From positions 1-36,633 of the forward strand of contig VMSQ01000212.1 in assembly GCA_013792055.1 (NCBI GenBank): a DNA stretch of 36,633 nt. The letters are read 5' to 3'. The notes beneath the pieces were generated by a model. The model was not told the origin of the DNA. It worked only from the letters and a program-made list of their open reading frames with translations, and searched no databases. Position numbers and translations under genes: made by a program. Source of the stretch: Desulfobacteraceae bacterium. GTDB lineage: Bacteria; Desulfobacterota; Desulfobacteria; Desulfobacterales; ETH-SRB1. This document shows positions 24,611 through 33,160 of the stretch, piece by piece. Within the stretch, counting starts at the first letter, position 1, and each line of letters begins with the position of its first letter.

Positions 24611-25641
24611 TATTTTTCATAAAAAAGTCCTTCACAGCTTGAAGGATCATTTAAACGAGCCTCAATATCTACACCAAAAAAATCCGCTGCCGGTTGGAAT
24701 ATCTCAGGGTTATCAGCCTGTACTTTTTTTGCAGCTTCAAGTACTTTATTTAGACCATTTTTTGTCATTTTCCCCAAAGGTTTTCTGCATTCTCCAGAAG
24801 TAACGCCAAGAATGGCCATTAGGGTCTTTATGCCCAGAGGATTTCTTGCCCTGCAAACCACTTCTCCATAAGGCGTCTTTTCCTTAGTTATAACGGTAAC
24901 CATTTTAAATAGCGGTCCCAGTGCCGATAACAGTTTCTTGGCCTCGGTCTGGTTACCCTGCTCAAGTAAGTTAACCATTTCAGCAACAGCTTTTGGTGCA
25001 ATATTTGAAACAACTGAAATAACTCCCGCTGCTTTTATCTGCAGATCAAGCATCATATCATATGTCATTCCATCATCACCTGATAGAATAGTAAAATCAT
25101 CTCCGCAACAAGCTCTGGTGCGTTTCATGTTTTCTATATTTCCAGTTGCCTCTTTTACTGTATTTACATTTCCAAACTCCTTGTTAAGGAAAGCCAGATC
25201 TTCCGGCAACAGTTGCGTGCCGGTCCTTCCAGGAATTACATAAGGAATAATCTCAACATCCGGAAAAGCTCTGGCAACCTGCCCAATATATTCTTTACGT
25301 ATTTCAAGAGAGCTTGGGCCATTATAATATGGATCTACAAGCAATACAGCAGCAACGCCAACAGCAGCAGCGTGTTTAGTTGCTGCAATAGTTTCATCGG
25401 TGTTGTTGCTTCCTGTGCCTGCTATGCAAATGCATTTACCCTTTGATTTTATTGCAACATCCTCTATAATTTTGTTGTGTTCATCCCATGTTAAAGTGGG
25501 GCTTTCACCTGTTGTACCAACAGCCAAAATTCCTTTAATACCATTTTCTATCTGAAAATCCGCAAGTTTGCCAAGATTTTCATAATCAACGGCAAAATTA
25601 TTAAATGGCGTTATAAGCGCTGTAAAACATCCTTTTATCAT
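24607..25641 (-). CDS. dapA: 4-hydroxy-tetrahydrodipicolinate synthase with C-terminal extension
   Basis: Condenses pyruvate with aspartate semialdehyde, the first committed step to diaminopimelate and lysine. It has 344 residues from the ATG at 25641, which follows a GGGGG ribosome site by about 6 nt. Motifs: GTTGESPTL, PYVIPGRTGTQ with the proton-relay tyrosine, and VKEATGN with the Schiff-base lysine. The family is usually about 290-300 residues; here roughly 35 extra residues end in SSCEGLFYEKY. Its stop codon lies in the end of the palindrome at 24425-24610. A TATAAT on the minus strand at 25717-25722 could be its -10 box, with no good -35. Confidence 0.92.
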   Translation of the reverse strand: MIKGCFTALITPFNNFAVDYENLGKLADFQIENGIKGILAVGTTGESPTLTWDEHNKIIEDVAIKSKGKCICIAGTGSNNTDETIAATKHAAAVGVAAVLLVDPYYNGPSSLEIRKEYIGQVARAFPDVEIIPYVIPGRTGTQLLPEDLAFLNKEFGNVNTVKEATGNIENMKRTRACCGDDFTILSGDDGMTYDMMLDLQIKAAGVISVVSNIAPKAVAEMVNLLEQGNQTEAKKLLSALGPLFKMVTVITKEKTPYGEVVCRARNPLGIKTLMAILGVTSGECRKPLGKMTKNGLNKVLEAAKKVQADNPEIFQPAADFFGVDIEARLNDPSSCEGLFYEKY

Positions 25642-25762
25642 AACGACCCCCTTATTTAAGAAAAAAAGAAATTTACCCACTGAAAGAACGTCTCGAAATT
25701 TCTACAACCTATTGACATTATAACTCTTTTAGCGGCATCTCGTGCGTGCTACAACATACATG

Positions 25763-25857
25763 GGATGTTGGAATAATGGAATAGTGGGTAAGGGGAAAAA
25801 ATTAATTTCTTATTCCTCTAAACCCATCATTCCACTGTTCCATTCTTCCAATACTCC
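25763..25857. repeat. Inverted repeat of TGGAATA-type units upstream of dapA
   Basis: Left arm ATGTTGGAATAATGGAATAG (from 25765) pairs imperfectly with the arm at 25822-25852 (CATTCCACTGTTCCATTCTTCC within it). It lies in the 473-nt gap between divergent dapA and the TPR gene. The remaining gap is AT-rich and holds a lone TTGACA at 26031-26036 without a convincing -10. I see no convincing gene in it. Confidence 0.6.
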
Positions 25858-26114
25858 AATTGGAGCGAAGCCCCTAAATTCTATAACATTAAGAAATTGT
25901 ATAAAATATATAATTATGTCAAGGAAAAAATTAATTTTCTTAGAGCTCACGCAAAAAATAAATCGGCCGGGTTTGCATAAGCCCTTACCATTTTATCTGA
26001 AAGATGAACTTGACTTCAATCTGTTTTTGCTTGACAATAACCCGAAAAATGTCTCAATGATTCGATAATTATTATCAGAAATTTACAAACTTATTTTTAA
26101 TAAAGGAATATATC

Positions 26115-26735
26115 ATGCAAAAAGCAAAAAATGTCGAAGAATATATTGCTATGCAAAGGGCCAGCGTAGCTTCAAATCCGGATTGCGGAACATCTCATTA
26201 TAACCTTGCAGTAGGCCTGATAGGGCAGAGAAAATTTGATGAAGCTGAGAGAGAGCTGCATGCTGCGATAGATTGTAGCCCAAACATCGCCGAAGCTTAT
26301 GTACAACTTGGAGGAATCTGCCTGCAGCATGGTGACCTGGACGGCTGCCTTGAATACAACAAACAGGCAACAAAGGCAAGGGCTGGATTTTTCGAAGGTT
26401 ATGGCAATATAGGATTTGTTCATCTTCAAAGGGGAGAGGCGGAAGAAGCTATAGCAGCCCTTAAAAAAGCTATCTCCTTTAATTGCAAGTTTATTCAGGC
26501 TCATTCTACATTGGCAAGTGCTTATTTGATGTCAGGCTTGATTGATGAGAGCATAAAAGCCAATTTAAAAGTTATTGAACTGGACCCTAATTTTGCAGTT
26601 GCCTACAATAACTTAGCAATAGCATATTTAGAAAAAGGTGAATATGACAAAGCCGTTGAAAATTGCGATAAAGCAATTAAACTCGGTTACGAGGTAGCAC
26701 CGGAAATTTTAAAAGAAATTGATACGCATAGATAA
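26115..26735 (+). CDS. TPR protein upstream of dsrAB
   Basis: A 206-residue soluble protein made almost wholly of tetratricopeptide repeats, about five units from residue 25 to the end (for example HYNLAVGLIGQRKFDEAERE, AYNNLAIAYLEKGEYDKAVE). No signal peptide or membrane segment. AAAGGA lies about 9 nt before the ATG. It is followed by its own terminator at 26773-26823. A scaffold for protein-protein contact is the general role; the partner is unknown. Confidence 0.88.
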   Translation: MQKAKNVEEYIAMQRASVASNPDCGTSHYNLAVGLIGQRKFDEAERELHAAIDCSPNIAEAYVQLGGICLQHGDLDGCLEYNKQATKARAGFFEGYGNIGFVHLQRGEAEEAIAALKKAISFNCKFIQAHSTLASAYLMSGLIDESIKANLKVIELDPNFAVAYNNLAIAYLEKGEYDKAVENCDKAIKLGYEVAPEILKEIDTHR

Positions 26736-26772
26736 AGCATCTAACTACTGAGACATATGTCTTTGTAATTAA

Positions 26773-26823
26773 GCGGCCCATATTCATTGTAACTAACTGA
26801 AATTATTGGGCCGCATTTTTTTT
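26773..26823 (+). terminator. Terminator after the TPR gene
   Basis: GCGGCCCA (26773-26780) and TGGGCCGC (26807-26814) form a perfect 8-bp GC-rich stem with a 26-nt loop, followed by eight T (26816-26823). Confidence 0.8.
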
Positions 26824-26843
26824 GACTTATTTGACTTATTAAA

Positions 26844-28037
26844 ATGCCATCCAAACCCCTATTCAAGTATTATCTTCAATACACAAAAAACCTTATTGAC
26901 GAGAACAGCCATATATGGACTGAACCACTTCCCATGAAAAGGAAAAAGTCCCAAAAAGTTGAAGGAATTTCTGTAAGTTATGGAGACTATTTTTATGCAG
27001 TCCGCTCTTTTTTGGGAAAAAACGAATTTAAATCTATTACTTCTGCAATCTCTCAACAATTAAATCAAAATATAAAACCTGAAGCAATACAAGAAATTCG
27101 TATCTATCTGGAAAAACACGGAGAATTTTACCATCCAGCAAGGATAGAAGCCCATATTAATGGATCAAGCATCCTTTTTGTATTAAACGTTGCCATATCA
27201 AGTACAGGTAAAAATTATATCAAAAGAGAGTTTGAAATTCTAAATAAACTGAACAATGAGTTTTCATTTTCATTTATTCCAACAGCATATAACATCGGTG
27301 AAATACACTTAAAAAATAAAGGGTTAGATATTATAATGTTTTTGGGAGAGTGGTTTGAAGGTTTTAATGAATTTCATCTTTCACAAGATAAAACAGATTC
27401 AAGCATAAAAATAGTTGTATGGGACCATGAAAAAGGCAACTTTTTCCTTTCCGCTGATGAAACTTTGGAACTTTACAGCCAGGTAGCCATGATTTTGACA
27501 TGCTACTATAATGCTGAGACTTTTGAACAAATATTTCCCTGGCATCACGCTGCAGGAGATTTTGTCATAAAACTTCAAAAAAACAAGATGGAAATAAGGC
27601 TCATTACAGTCAGGCAGTACGCACCCATGTTTAAAAATACTAATGAAAATGAACTGGAAGGACAAAACACAAACAGCGCTGCCTATTTGCCGCTTGAAGC
27701 CATGCTTGTATTTTTTCTCAATATTTCAATAAGAAACCGCCTTGACAGGCTTGATGGAATTGGAGAAATAGTTTGGTCCGATAATATTGCTGTCGAGGGC
27801 ACTCTAAAAGGTTTTCTAAAAGGTTTGTCTAAAATATCCTCCAATAAATTAACTAATACCATTGCAGTTAATTTCATAAATTATATTTCATGTTTTGCAA
27901 AAACAGATTTGCTGGAAATATCTAATTCCATAGTTAATACATATAATCCAATGGCTCCTGAAATTTCTGTAATAAGACAAAATTTAATAAATCATGTTGA
28001 TATAGTTTTTAGTACAATAAAAAATCTATCATTTTGA
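26844..28037 (+). CDS. Unrecognised protein, possibly phosphotransferase-fold
   Basis: A 397-residue protein with no signal peptide. I do not recognise the family. The order of segments loosely resembles a kinase/phosphotransferase fold: KREFEILNKLNNEFSFSFIP with IMFLGEWFEG (N-lobe-like, about 130-175), then FPWHHAAGDFVIKLQKNK near residue 233, recalling the catalytic HxxxGD of aminoglycoside/choline-kinase-like enzymes, and IRLITVRQYAP after it. The first ATG at 26844 has no Shine-Dalgarno and sits 20 nt after a terminator, so the start and promoter are uncertain. It stands between the TPR gene and the dsrA promoter. Confidence 0.6.
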   Translation: MPSKPLFKYYLQYTKNLIDENSHIWTEPLPMKRKKSQKVEGISVSYGDYFYAVRSFLGKNEFKSITSAISQQLNQNIKPEAIQEIRIYLEKHGEFYHPARIEAHINGSSILFVLNVAISSTGKNYIKREFEILNKLNNEFSFSFIPTAYNIGEIHLKNKGLDIIMFLGEWFEGFNEFHLSQDKTDSSIKIVVWDHEKGNFFLSADETLELYSQVAMILTCYYNAETFEQIFPWHHAAGDFVIKLQKNKMEIRLITVRQYAPMFKNTNENELEGQNTNSAAYLPLEAMLVFFLNISIRNRLDRLDGIGEIVWSDNIAVEGTLKGFLKGLSKISSNKLTNTIAVNFINYISCFAKTDLLEISNSIVNTYNPMAPEISVIRQNLINHVDIVFSTIKNLSF

Positions 28038-28231
28038 AATCACTGCGTTTTTATTAATATTATGGCTTGCGGTCCGATTGTAAATGCTTTTCTATTTAAA
28101 AATTATTTGCATACAATTACACAATATAAAGAACTTTTTAGAATCAAAAACTCAATATAAAGTGTAAAAAGCCTGTAACATATTTTCGAACAATATAAAT
28201 TCTCTATGCGATACCTTATATTCCTTTTTTG

Positions 28232-28260
28232 TTGACAAAGAACAAGATTGGTTATATATC
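28232..28260 (+). promoter_or_regulatory. Strong sigma70 promoter of dsrABDN
   Basis: TTGACA (28232-28237), 17-nt spacer, TATATC (28255-28260). Start near 28267 gives a leader of about 190 nt before dsrA. The preceding stretch 28038-28231 is AT-rich with nothing else I can assign. Confidence 0.75.
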
Positions 28261-28272
28261 CATAAACTTAAA

Positions 28273-28294
28273 TGGGTTATCTATATACAACCCA
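28273..28294 (+). promoter_or_regulatory. Small hairpin at the start of the dsrA leader
   Basis: TGGGTT (28273-28278) and AACCCA (28289-28294) form a perfect 6-bp inverted repeat around a 10-nt AT-rich loop, immediately after the predicted start site. It could be an operator or a 5' mRNA stem-loop that protects the transcript. Confidence 0.45.
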
Positions 28295-28372
28295 AAGAAA
28301 AAAGCTATAAAATCAATAGAATATCAATAAAATACCGCATCGAATTAAAAGGCAAATTGAGAGGAGGTGACC

Positions 28373-28429
28373 TTGATAGTCCCGTATGGGGAAAGGAATT
28401 TTCATTTCATTTATAGTCAGAATGGTTAA
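28373..28429 (+). CDS. Possible dsrA leader peptide, 18 residues
   Basis: A near-perfect Shine-Dalgarno AGGAGGTGA (28362-28370) precedes a TTG codon at 28373 that opens the frame MIVPYGERNFHFIYSQNG and a TAA stop at 28427. It ends 26 nt before the dsrA ATG, which has its own GGAGGT. The ribosome site is stronger than those of most genes in the window. It may be a translated leader peptide, a ribosome standby site, or chance. No downstream attenuator stem is obvious. Confidence 0.35.
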   Translation: MIVPYGERNFHFIYSQNG

Positions 28430-28455
28430 TTTTTACAAAAAATGGAGGTAAGACT

Positions 28456-29769
28456 ATGGCAAAACACAAAACCCCTTTGATTGACCAGCTAGAAACTGGT
28501 CCGTGGCCAAGCTTTATATCCGATATAAAGCAGGAGGCCGCGTCAAGGGCAAAGAATGAAAAGGGTTTAGACTACCAGGTACCCCAGGATATCTGTGAGG
28601 ACCTCTTGGGAGTGCTTGAGCTTTCCTACAAGGATGGAAGAACTCACTGGAAACACGGCGGAATCGTCGGTGTATTCGGTTACGGCGGCGGTGTTATCGG
28701 AAGATACTGTGACCAGCCGCAGATGTTCCCGGGTGTTGCACATTTCCACACCATCCGCGTAAACCAGCCCTCAGGCAAATACTATACAACCAAATTCCTT
28801 AATGATCTTATGGATATCTGGGAACTGCGCGGAAGCGGTATGACCAACATGCATGGCGCTACCGGTGATATCGTTCTTCTCGGCACAACAACACCCCAGT
28901 TGGAAGAAATCTTCTGGGAATTAACCCACAATATGAACACAGACCTTGGCGGCTCCGGTGGCAACCTGCGAACTCCTTCCTGCTGTCTTGGAACATCACG
29001 CTGTGAATATGCCTGCTACGATACCCAGGAACTGTGCCATTTCATGACCAATCATTATCAGGATGAGCTTCATCGTCCGGCTTTTCCATATAAGTTTAAA
29101 TTCAAATTTGACGGATGCCCTAACTGCTGTGTTGCATCCATTGCGCGTTCAGACTTGTCCTTTATCGGCACATGGCGCAATGATATCCGTATTGACCAGA
29201 AAGCGGTAAAGGCTTATGTCGGCGGTGAAGTTCCTTCAAACGCAGGAGCCCATTCAGGACGTGACTGGGGTCCGTTTGACATCCAGAAAGAAGTTGTTGG
29301 CCTCTGTCCTACCGGGTGCATGCGATATGAAGGTGGAAAACTCGAGATCAACAACAGAGAATGCACCAGATGTATGCACTGCATTAACACAATGCCCAGA
29401 GCTCTTAGGGTTGGCACAGATAAGGGCCTATCTATATTTTGTGGCGCAAAAGCCCCGATTCTCGATGGAGCACAAATTGCTACTCTGCTTGTTCCTTTTG
29501 TAAAAGTTGAAGAGCCTTATGATGAACTCCATGAGTTAATTGGAAATGTCTGGGACTACTGGATGGAAGAAGGAAAGAACAGAGAGCGGGTGGGCGAATT
29601 AATCAAACGTCAGGGCTTGCAGAAGATGCTTGATAAATGCAACCTGAAACCGATTCCGCAGCATGTTCTAGAACCTCGTGCCAACCCGTATATTTTCTGG
29701 AGAGAAGATGAAGTTCCAGGTGGTTGGAAGCGTGATATCGTTGAATTTAGAAAACATCATCAAAGATAG
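28456..29769 (+). CDS. dsrA: Dissimilatory sulfite reductase, alpha subunit
   Basis: Alpha subunit of cytoplasmic DsrAB, which reduces sulfite and hands sulfur to DsrC as a trisulfide. It has 437 residues, full length. Family cysteines for the siroheme-[4Fe-4S] region are in [14 protein letters not shown] and GCPNCC. The inserted ferredoxin domain shows CPTGCMRY then [24 protein letters not shown] is a typical stretch. GGAGGT lies 8-9 nt before the ATG. It is first in dsrA-dsrB-dsrD-dsrN, with a 13-nt gap to dsrB. Identification is firm. Confidence 0.99.
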   Translation: MAKHKTPLIDQLETGPWPSFISDIKQEAASRAKNEKGLDYQVPQDICEDLLGVLELSYKDGRTHWKHGGIVGVFGYGGGVIGRYCDQPQMFPGVAHFHTIRVNQPSGKYYTTKFLNDLMDIWELRGSGMTNMHGATGDIVLLGTTTPQLEEIFWELTHNMNTDLGGSGGNLRTPSCCLGTSRCEYACYDTQELCHFMTNHYQDELHRPAFPYKFKFKFDGCPNCCVASIARSDLSFIGTWRNDIRIDQKAVKAYVGGEVPSNAGAHSGRDWGPFDIQKEVVGLCPTGCMRYEGGKLEINNRECTRCMHCINTMPRALRVGTDKGLSIFCGAKAPILDGAQIATLLVPFVKVEEPYDELHELIGNVWDYWMEEGKNRERVGELIKRQGLQKMLDKCNLKPIPQHVLEPRANPYIFWREDEVPGGWKRDIVEFRKHHQR

Positions 29770-29782
29770 GGGGGAAATTACC

Positions 29783-30928
29783 ATGGCATTTATATCTTCA
29801 GGTTACAATCCTGATAAACCGATGGAAAACAGAATAACCGACATCGGTCCAAAAAAGTACGATAATTTTTACCCTCCGGTTATTGCAGCAAATAAGGGTA
29901 AATGGTTATATCATGAAATCTTGGAACCAGGCGTTCTGGTACATGTTTCTGAAACAGGGGATGAAGTATATACTGTAAGAGTCGGTGCTGCTCGTCTCAT
30001 GAGCATCACCCTGCTCCGTGAAGCATGCGAAATCGCTGATAAACATTGCGACGGACACCTGAGATTTACTACCAGAAACAACATTGAATTCATGGTGGAC
30101 AGTAAAGATAAGGTTGAACCTCTAAAAAAGGATCTTGCCGGCAGAAAATTTGCTGCAGGAAGCAACAAGTTCCCAATTGGCGGTACAGGGGCCGGCATTA
30201 CCAACATCGTGCATACCCAGGGCTGGGTTCACTGTCACACCCCGGCAACCGACGCATCAGGCACAGTAAAAGCAACGTTGGATGTGCTTTATGACCAGTT
30301 TACAGACATGAAGCTGCCTGCTAAACTCCGCGTTTCAATGGCGTGCTGTCTTAACATGTGCGGCGCTGTTCACTGCTCAGATATTGCGATTCTCGGATAT
30401 CACCGCAAACCGCCACTTCTTGACCATGAATATCTGGACAAAATGTGCGAAATTCCTCTGGCTATTGCAGCATGTCCGACCGCAGCAATCAAGCCTTCTA
30501 AAATTGAAATAGGTGGCAAAAAGCTAAACACTGTTTCAGTTAACGAGGACAGGTGTATGTACTGCGGTAACTGTTACACAATGTGCCCCTCAATGCCTCT
30601 GGCTGATACCGAGGGTGACGGAATAGTAATCATGGCAGGCGGTAAAATATCCAACAGAAGAAGCGCACCCAAGTTCTCCAAGTGCGTTGTTGCATTTATT
30701 CCGAATGAACCGCCTCGCTGGCCGACCATGACAGCAACAATCAAGAGAATTGTTGAAGCATATTCAAGTGGTGCAAATAAATACGAGCGTGTCGGTGAAT
30801 GGGCGGAAAGAATCGGCTGGGAAAGATTCTTTGAAAAATGTGAGATTGATTTCACACATCATCTCATTGATGATTTCCGTGATTCTGCCTATTACACATG
30901 GCGTCATACAACAAACTTTAAGTTCTAA
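29783..30928 (+). CDS. dsrB: Dissimilatory sulfite reductase, beta subunit
   Basis: Beta subunit of DsrAB; it carries the catalytically active siroheme in characterised enzymes. It has 381 residues from [20 protein letters not shown]; the ATG at 29783 follows a GGGGGG ribosome site, and longer in-frame openings lie inside dsrA. Motifs: [43 protein letters not shown] and the ferredoxin motif [12 protein letters not shown] perfect stem-loop separates it from dsrD. Identification is firm. Confidence 0.99.
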   Translation: MAFISSGYNPDKPMENRITDIGPKKYDNFYPPVIAANKGKWLYHEILEPGVLVHVSETGDEVYTVRVGAARLMSITLLREACEIADKHCDGHLRFTTRNNIEFMVDSKDKVEPLKKDLAGRKFAAGSNKFPIGGTGAGITNIVHTQGWVHCHTPATDASGTVKATLDVLYDQFTDMKLPAKLRVSMACCLNMCGAVHCSDIAILGYHRKPPLLDHEYLDKMCEIPLAIAACPTAAIKPSKIEIGGKKLNTVSVNEDRCMYCGNCYTMCPSMPLADTEGDGIVIMAGGKISNRRSAPKFSKCVVAFIPNEPPRWPTMTATIKRIVEAYSSGANKYERVGEWAERIGWERFFEKCEIDFTHHLIDDFRDSAYYTWRHTTNFKF

Positions 30929-30945
30929 TTACATTAAACAATACG

Positions 30946-30971
30946 CCGGAGGCAAATAATTTTGCCTCCGG
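30946..30971 (+). promoter_or_regulatory. Perfect 11-bp stem-loop between dsrB and dsrD
   Basis: CCGGAGGCAAA (30946-30956), loop TAAT, TTTGCCTCCGG (30961-30971). No T-run follows, and the dsrD ribosome site comes soon after. It fits a processing or stability element, or a leaky attenuator lowering dsrD relative to dsrAB, better than a full terminator. Confidence 0.7.
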
Positions 30972-30993
30972 TATAAATTTAAGAGGCTTAATA

Positions 30994-31245
30994 ATGGCTA
31001 TATCAATTGATGAACAAGCAGCAAAAGATATAATTGTAGAAGCTCTTAAGGGTAAAAAGGGCAAAACAAAATTTTATCTTAAAGATTACTATAAAATGCT
31101 TCCCGATGAAAAACTTATGGATGTGAAGAGACTTGTAAATCAAATGGTAAGAGAAGAAATCCTGGAATACTGGTCTAGCGGAAGCACAACTTTAATTGGA
31201 CTCAAAGGTCTCGGAAAGCAACACGCCACCGAAGAAGATGAGTAA
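30994..31245 (+). CDS. dsrD: DsrD, allosteric activator of DsrAB
   Basis: A small winged-helix protein of 83 residues, shown in sulfate reducers to bind DsrAB and raise sulfite reduction. The sequence has the expected FYLKDYYKMLPDEKLMDVKR helix region and the EEILEYWSSGSTTLIGLKG wing. AAGAGG precedes the ATG. Presence of DsrD marks the reductive, not oxidative, direction of the Dsr pathway. It is followed 12 nt later by dsrN. Confidence 0.97.
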   Translation: MAISIDEQAAKDIIVEALKGKKGKTKFYLKDYYKMLPDEKLMDVKRLVNQMVREEILEYWSSGSTTLIGLKGLGKQHATEEDE

Positions 31246-31257
31246 GATTATAATTTA

Positions 31258-32676
31258 ATGCAGCAAGAAAGTATGGATTTCCCCGGAATCGTTATTGCAG
31301 CCTTGAGAGGTGGATCGGGAAAGACCATACTGTCCATAGGAATAATTGCTGCGTGGAAAAATCTTAAAAAAATTGTTGCCCCCTTTAAAAAAGGTCCGGA
31401 TTATATAGATGCCGGCTGGCTTGCTATGGCGGCCGGCCGGCCCTGCTACAATCTTGACACCTTCCTCGTAGAAGATAAGCAAATCCTCAATTCATTTTAT
31501 ACCCATACATTAAAAAGTGATATAGCTGTTGTAGAAGGAAATCGCGGGCTATACGATGGCCTGGATGCAGAAGGAAGCACCAGCACTGCTGAGCTTGCAA
31601 AACTTCTTAATCTGCCTGTAATCCTGTGCATAGATTGCACAAAGAGCACGCGAACCATGGCTGCAGTTGTGTTGGGATGCGTCGAATTTGATCCGACCGT
31701 ACCCATCAAAGGTATTATATTAAACCGTGTTGCAGGATCGAGGCATGAAAACATTGTTCGCAAAAGTATTGAAAACTACTGCGGAATACCGGTTTTGGGT
31801 GCTGTCCCAAAGCTTAAAAAGCAAAATTTTCCTGAAAGGCACATGGGGCTTATCCCAACTCCAGAACATGAATGGGCAAATGATTCAATAAATGCTGCAC
31901 TTAAAATGGCTAAAAGCTATATTGATCTTGACGCATTAACCAAAATTGCTTGCGATGTTTCTTTTCAACGACCATCTGCAATCACGCATCCGAAATCCGA
32001 AATCCGAAATCCGAAATCAGTAAGGATAGGCATAATTAAGGATTCCGCTTTTCAGTTCTACTATCCTGAAAATATTGATGCACTTGTTGCGGCAGGTGCA
32101 GAAACAGTATTTATAAGCCCGCTTAAAACAAATAAAATACCACCTATAGATGCTCTCTATATCGGCGGCGGCTTTCCTGAAACCCATGCTAAAGAATTAT
32201 CAGAAAACGAGCAATTCAGAAATGAGTTAAAGGCATTGGCTGAAGACGGCCTCCCAATATACGCTGAATGCGGGGGGTTGATGTATCTGGGAAAAGAACT
32301 TGTTCTTGATAACAAATCATATCAAATGGCAGGAGTTCTGCCTGTTGTATTTGGCCTTTCCAAAAAACCAAAAGGACACGGCTATACAATCATTTCAATT
32401 GAAAGAGAAAACAAGTATTTCAAGAAGGGAAGCGAAATCAGAGGCCATGAGTTTCACTACTCATACGTTCTTGAATGGAAAGGAAATGATGAGGATCTGG
32501 TTTTTAACATGAAAAGAGGAAATGGTTTTATTAATAAAAAAGACGGCATATGTTATAAAAATGTGCTCGCCACATACACCCATATTCATGCCCTTGGTAC
32601 CCCCTCATGGGCAAAGTCTATGGTCAGCAATGCAATTTCCTACAAAAAAATCAAAAAAACAGGGCAAACATCATAA
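31258..32676 (+). CDS. dsrN: DsrN/CbiA-type a,c-diamide synthase
   Basis: Glutamine- and ATP-dependent amidase of the cobyrinate a,c-diamide synthase family. Next to dsrAB, homologues (DsrN) are linked to making siroamide, the amidated siroheme. It has 472 residues. The N-terminal ATPase has P-loop ALRGGSGKT near 15-23 and KKGPDYIDAGW. The C-terminal GATase domain has AECGGLMYLG with the nucleophilic cysteine, RGHEFHYS, and THIHALGT near the end. The linker between domains contains a heptamer repeat array (31988-32018). The last codons overlap a terminator for the opposite strand. A cobalamin role is the alternative. The ATG at 31258 has a weak ribosome site; 31273 is possible. Confidence 0.9.
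   Translation: MQQESMDFPGIVIAALRGGSGKTILSIGIIAAWKNLKKIVAPFKKGPDYIDAGWLAMAAGRPCYNLDTFLVEDKQILNSFYTHTLKSDIAVVEGNRGLYDGLDAEGSTSTAELAKLLNLPVILCIDCTKSTRTMAAVVLGCVEFDPTVPIKGIILNRVAGSRHENIVRKSIENYCGIPVLGAVPKLKKQNFPERHMGLIPTPEHEWANDSINAALKMAKSYIDLDALTKIACDVSFQRPSAITHPKSEIRNPKSVRIGIIKDSAFQFYYPENIDALVAAGAETVFISPLKTNKIPPIDALYIGGGFPETHAKELSENEQFRNELKALAEDGLPIYAECGGLMYLGKELVLDNKSYQMAGVLPVVFGLSKKPKGHGYTIISIERENKYFKKGSEIRGHEFHYSYVLEWKGNDEDLVFNMKRGNGFINKKDGICYKNVLATYTHIHALGTPSWAKSMVSNAISYKKIKKTGQTS
31988..32018. repeat. In-frame ATCCGAA heptamer array inside dsrN
   Basis: Four exact tandem copies of the 7-bp unit ATCCGAA (31988-32015) plus ATC. It is translated as HPKSEIRNPKS in the linker between the ATPase and GATase domains. 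Three units make seven codons, so the array can vary in frame by multiples of three units. Confidence 0.85.
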
Positions 32677-32690
32677 ATAATGTTTGCCCT
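32642..32690 (-). terminator. Terminator of cytochrome c3 gene 1, overlapping the dsrN end
   Basis: AGGGCAAACA (32661-32670) and TGTTTGCCCT (32681-32690) form a perfect 10-bp stem. On the minus strand it is followed by a T-rich tract opposite the A-runs at 32643-32659. Those A-runs code the Lys-rich end of dsrN. Confidence 0.85.
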
Positions 32691-32719
32691 GAATAATTAA
32701 ATCTGCAGATATTAAATTA

Positions 32720-33160
32720 TTACTTTTTGGGATGGCACTCATCACAGAATGTTGGTGCGTTCTTGCCAGCCTTTTTTTCCTTCCTATGGCACTCCTTGCA
32801 GTTCATATGCAATGCCTCAGCATGGTATTCTAACATTTCACTCTTTGAAAGCTTAGCGCCCTTTGGTTTTCTGCTTGGGTTGCCGTGACAATCAATACAA
32901 CCACCATCGACTTCATCACCAACCTTAAGATCAGTACGAGGCTGACCGCTGTCATCATGATGGCATTCACCGCAAGGTAGTTTATATCCCTCAAAATGCC
33001 TCTTGTGTGAAAACATAACGATACCCATTGTATGCTCGGAATAAGCAGGATTGTCCATCTTGATCATATCAGGGCATTCAGCACCAGCATAAATACTGCT
33101 CGCAATAAAAAGGGAAGCAATAACTACAACTGACAAAATCACAAAATTTCTTTTACTCAT
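32720..33160 (-). CDS. Periplasmic tetraheme cytochrome c3, copy 1
   Basis: A 146-residue class III cytochrome c. Signal peptide MSKRNFVILSVVVIASLF with cleavage probably after SIYA. Four CXXCH motifs: CGECH, CIDCH, CKECH and CDECH. Distal histidines are available in FSHKRH, ECHH and EYHAEALH. It carries electrons in the periplasm between hydrogenases or formate dehydrogenases and membrane complexes. It has its own promoter (33237-33265) and terminator (32642-32690). About half of its residues match copy 2 at 33533, reading by eye. GGAGG lies 12 nt before the ATG. Confidence 0.95.
   Translation of the reverse strand: MSKRNFVILSVVVIASLFIASSIYAGAECPDMIKMDNPAYSEHTMGIVMFSHKRHFEGYKLPCGECHHDDSGQPRTDLKVGDEVDGGCIDCHGNPSRKPKGAKLSKSEMLEYHAEALHMNCKECHRKEKKAGKNAPTFCDECHPKK

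Noticed and set aside
25742-26068. 108-codon frame (or 50 codons from ATG 25916) before the TPR gene
   Set aside because: Its first half runs through an inverted repeat, neither start has a ribosome site, and the protein shows no recognisable feature.
30946-30971. Intrinsic terminator ending the dsrAB transcript
   Set aside because: The stem is perfect but no T-run follows, and dsrD with its ribosome site comes directly after.
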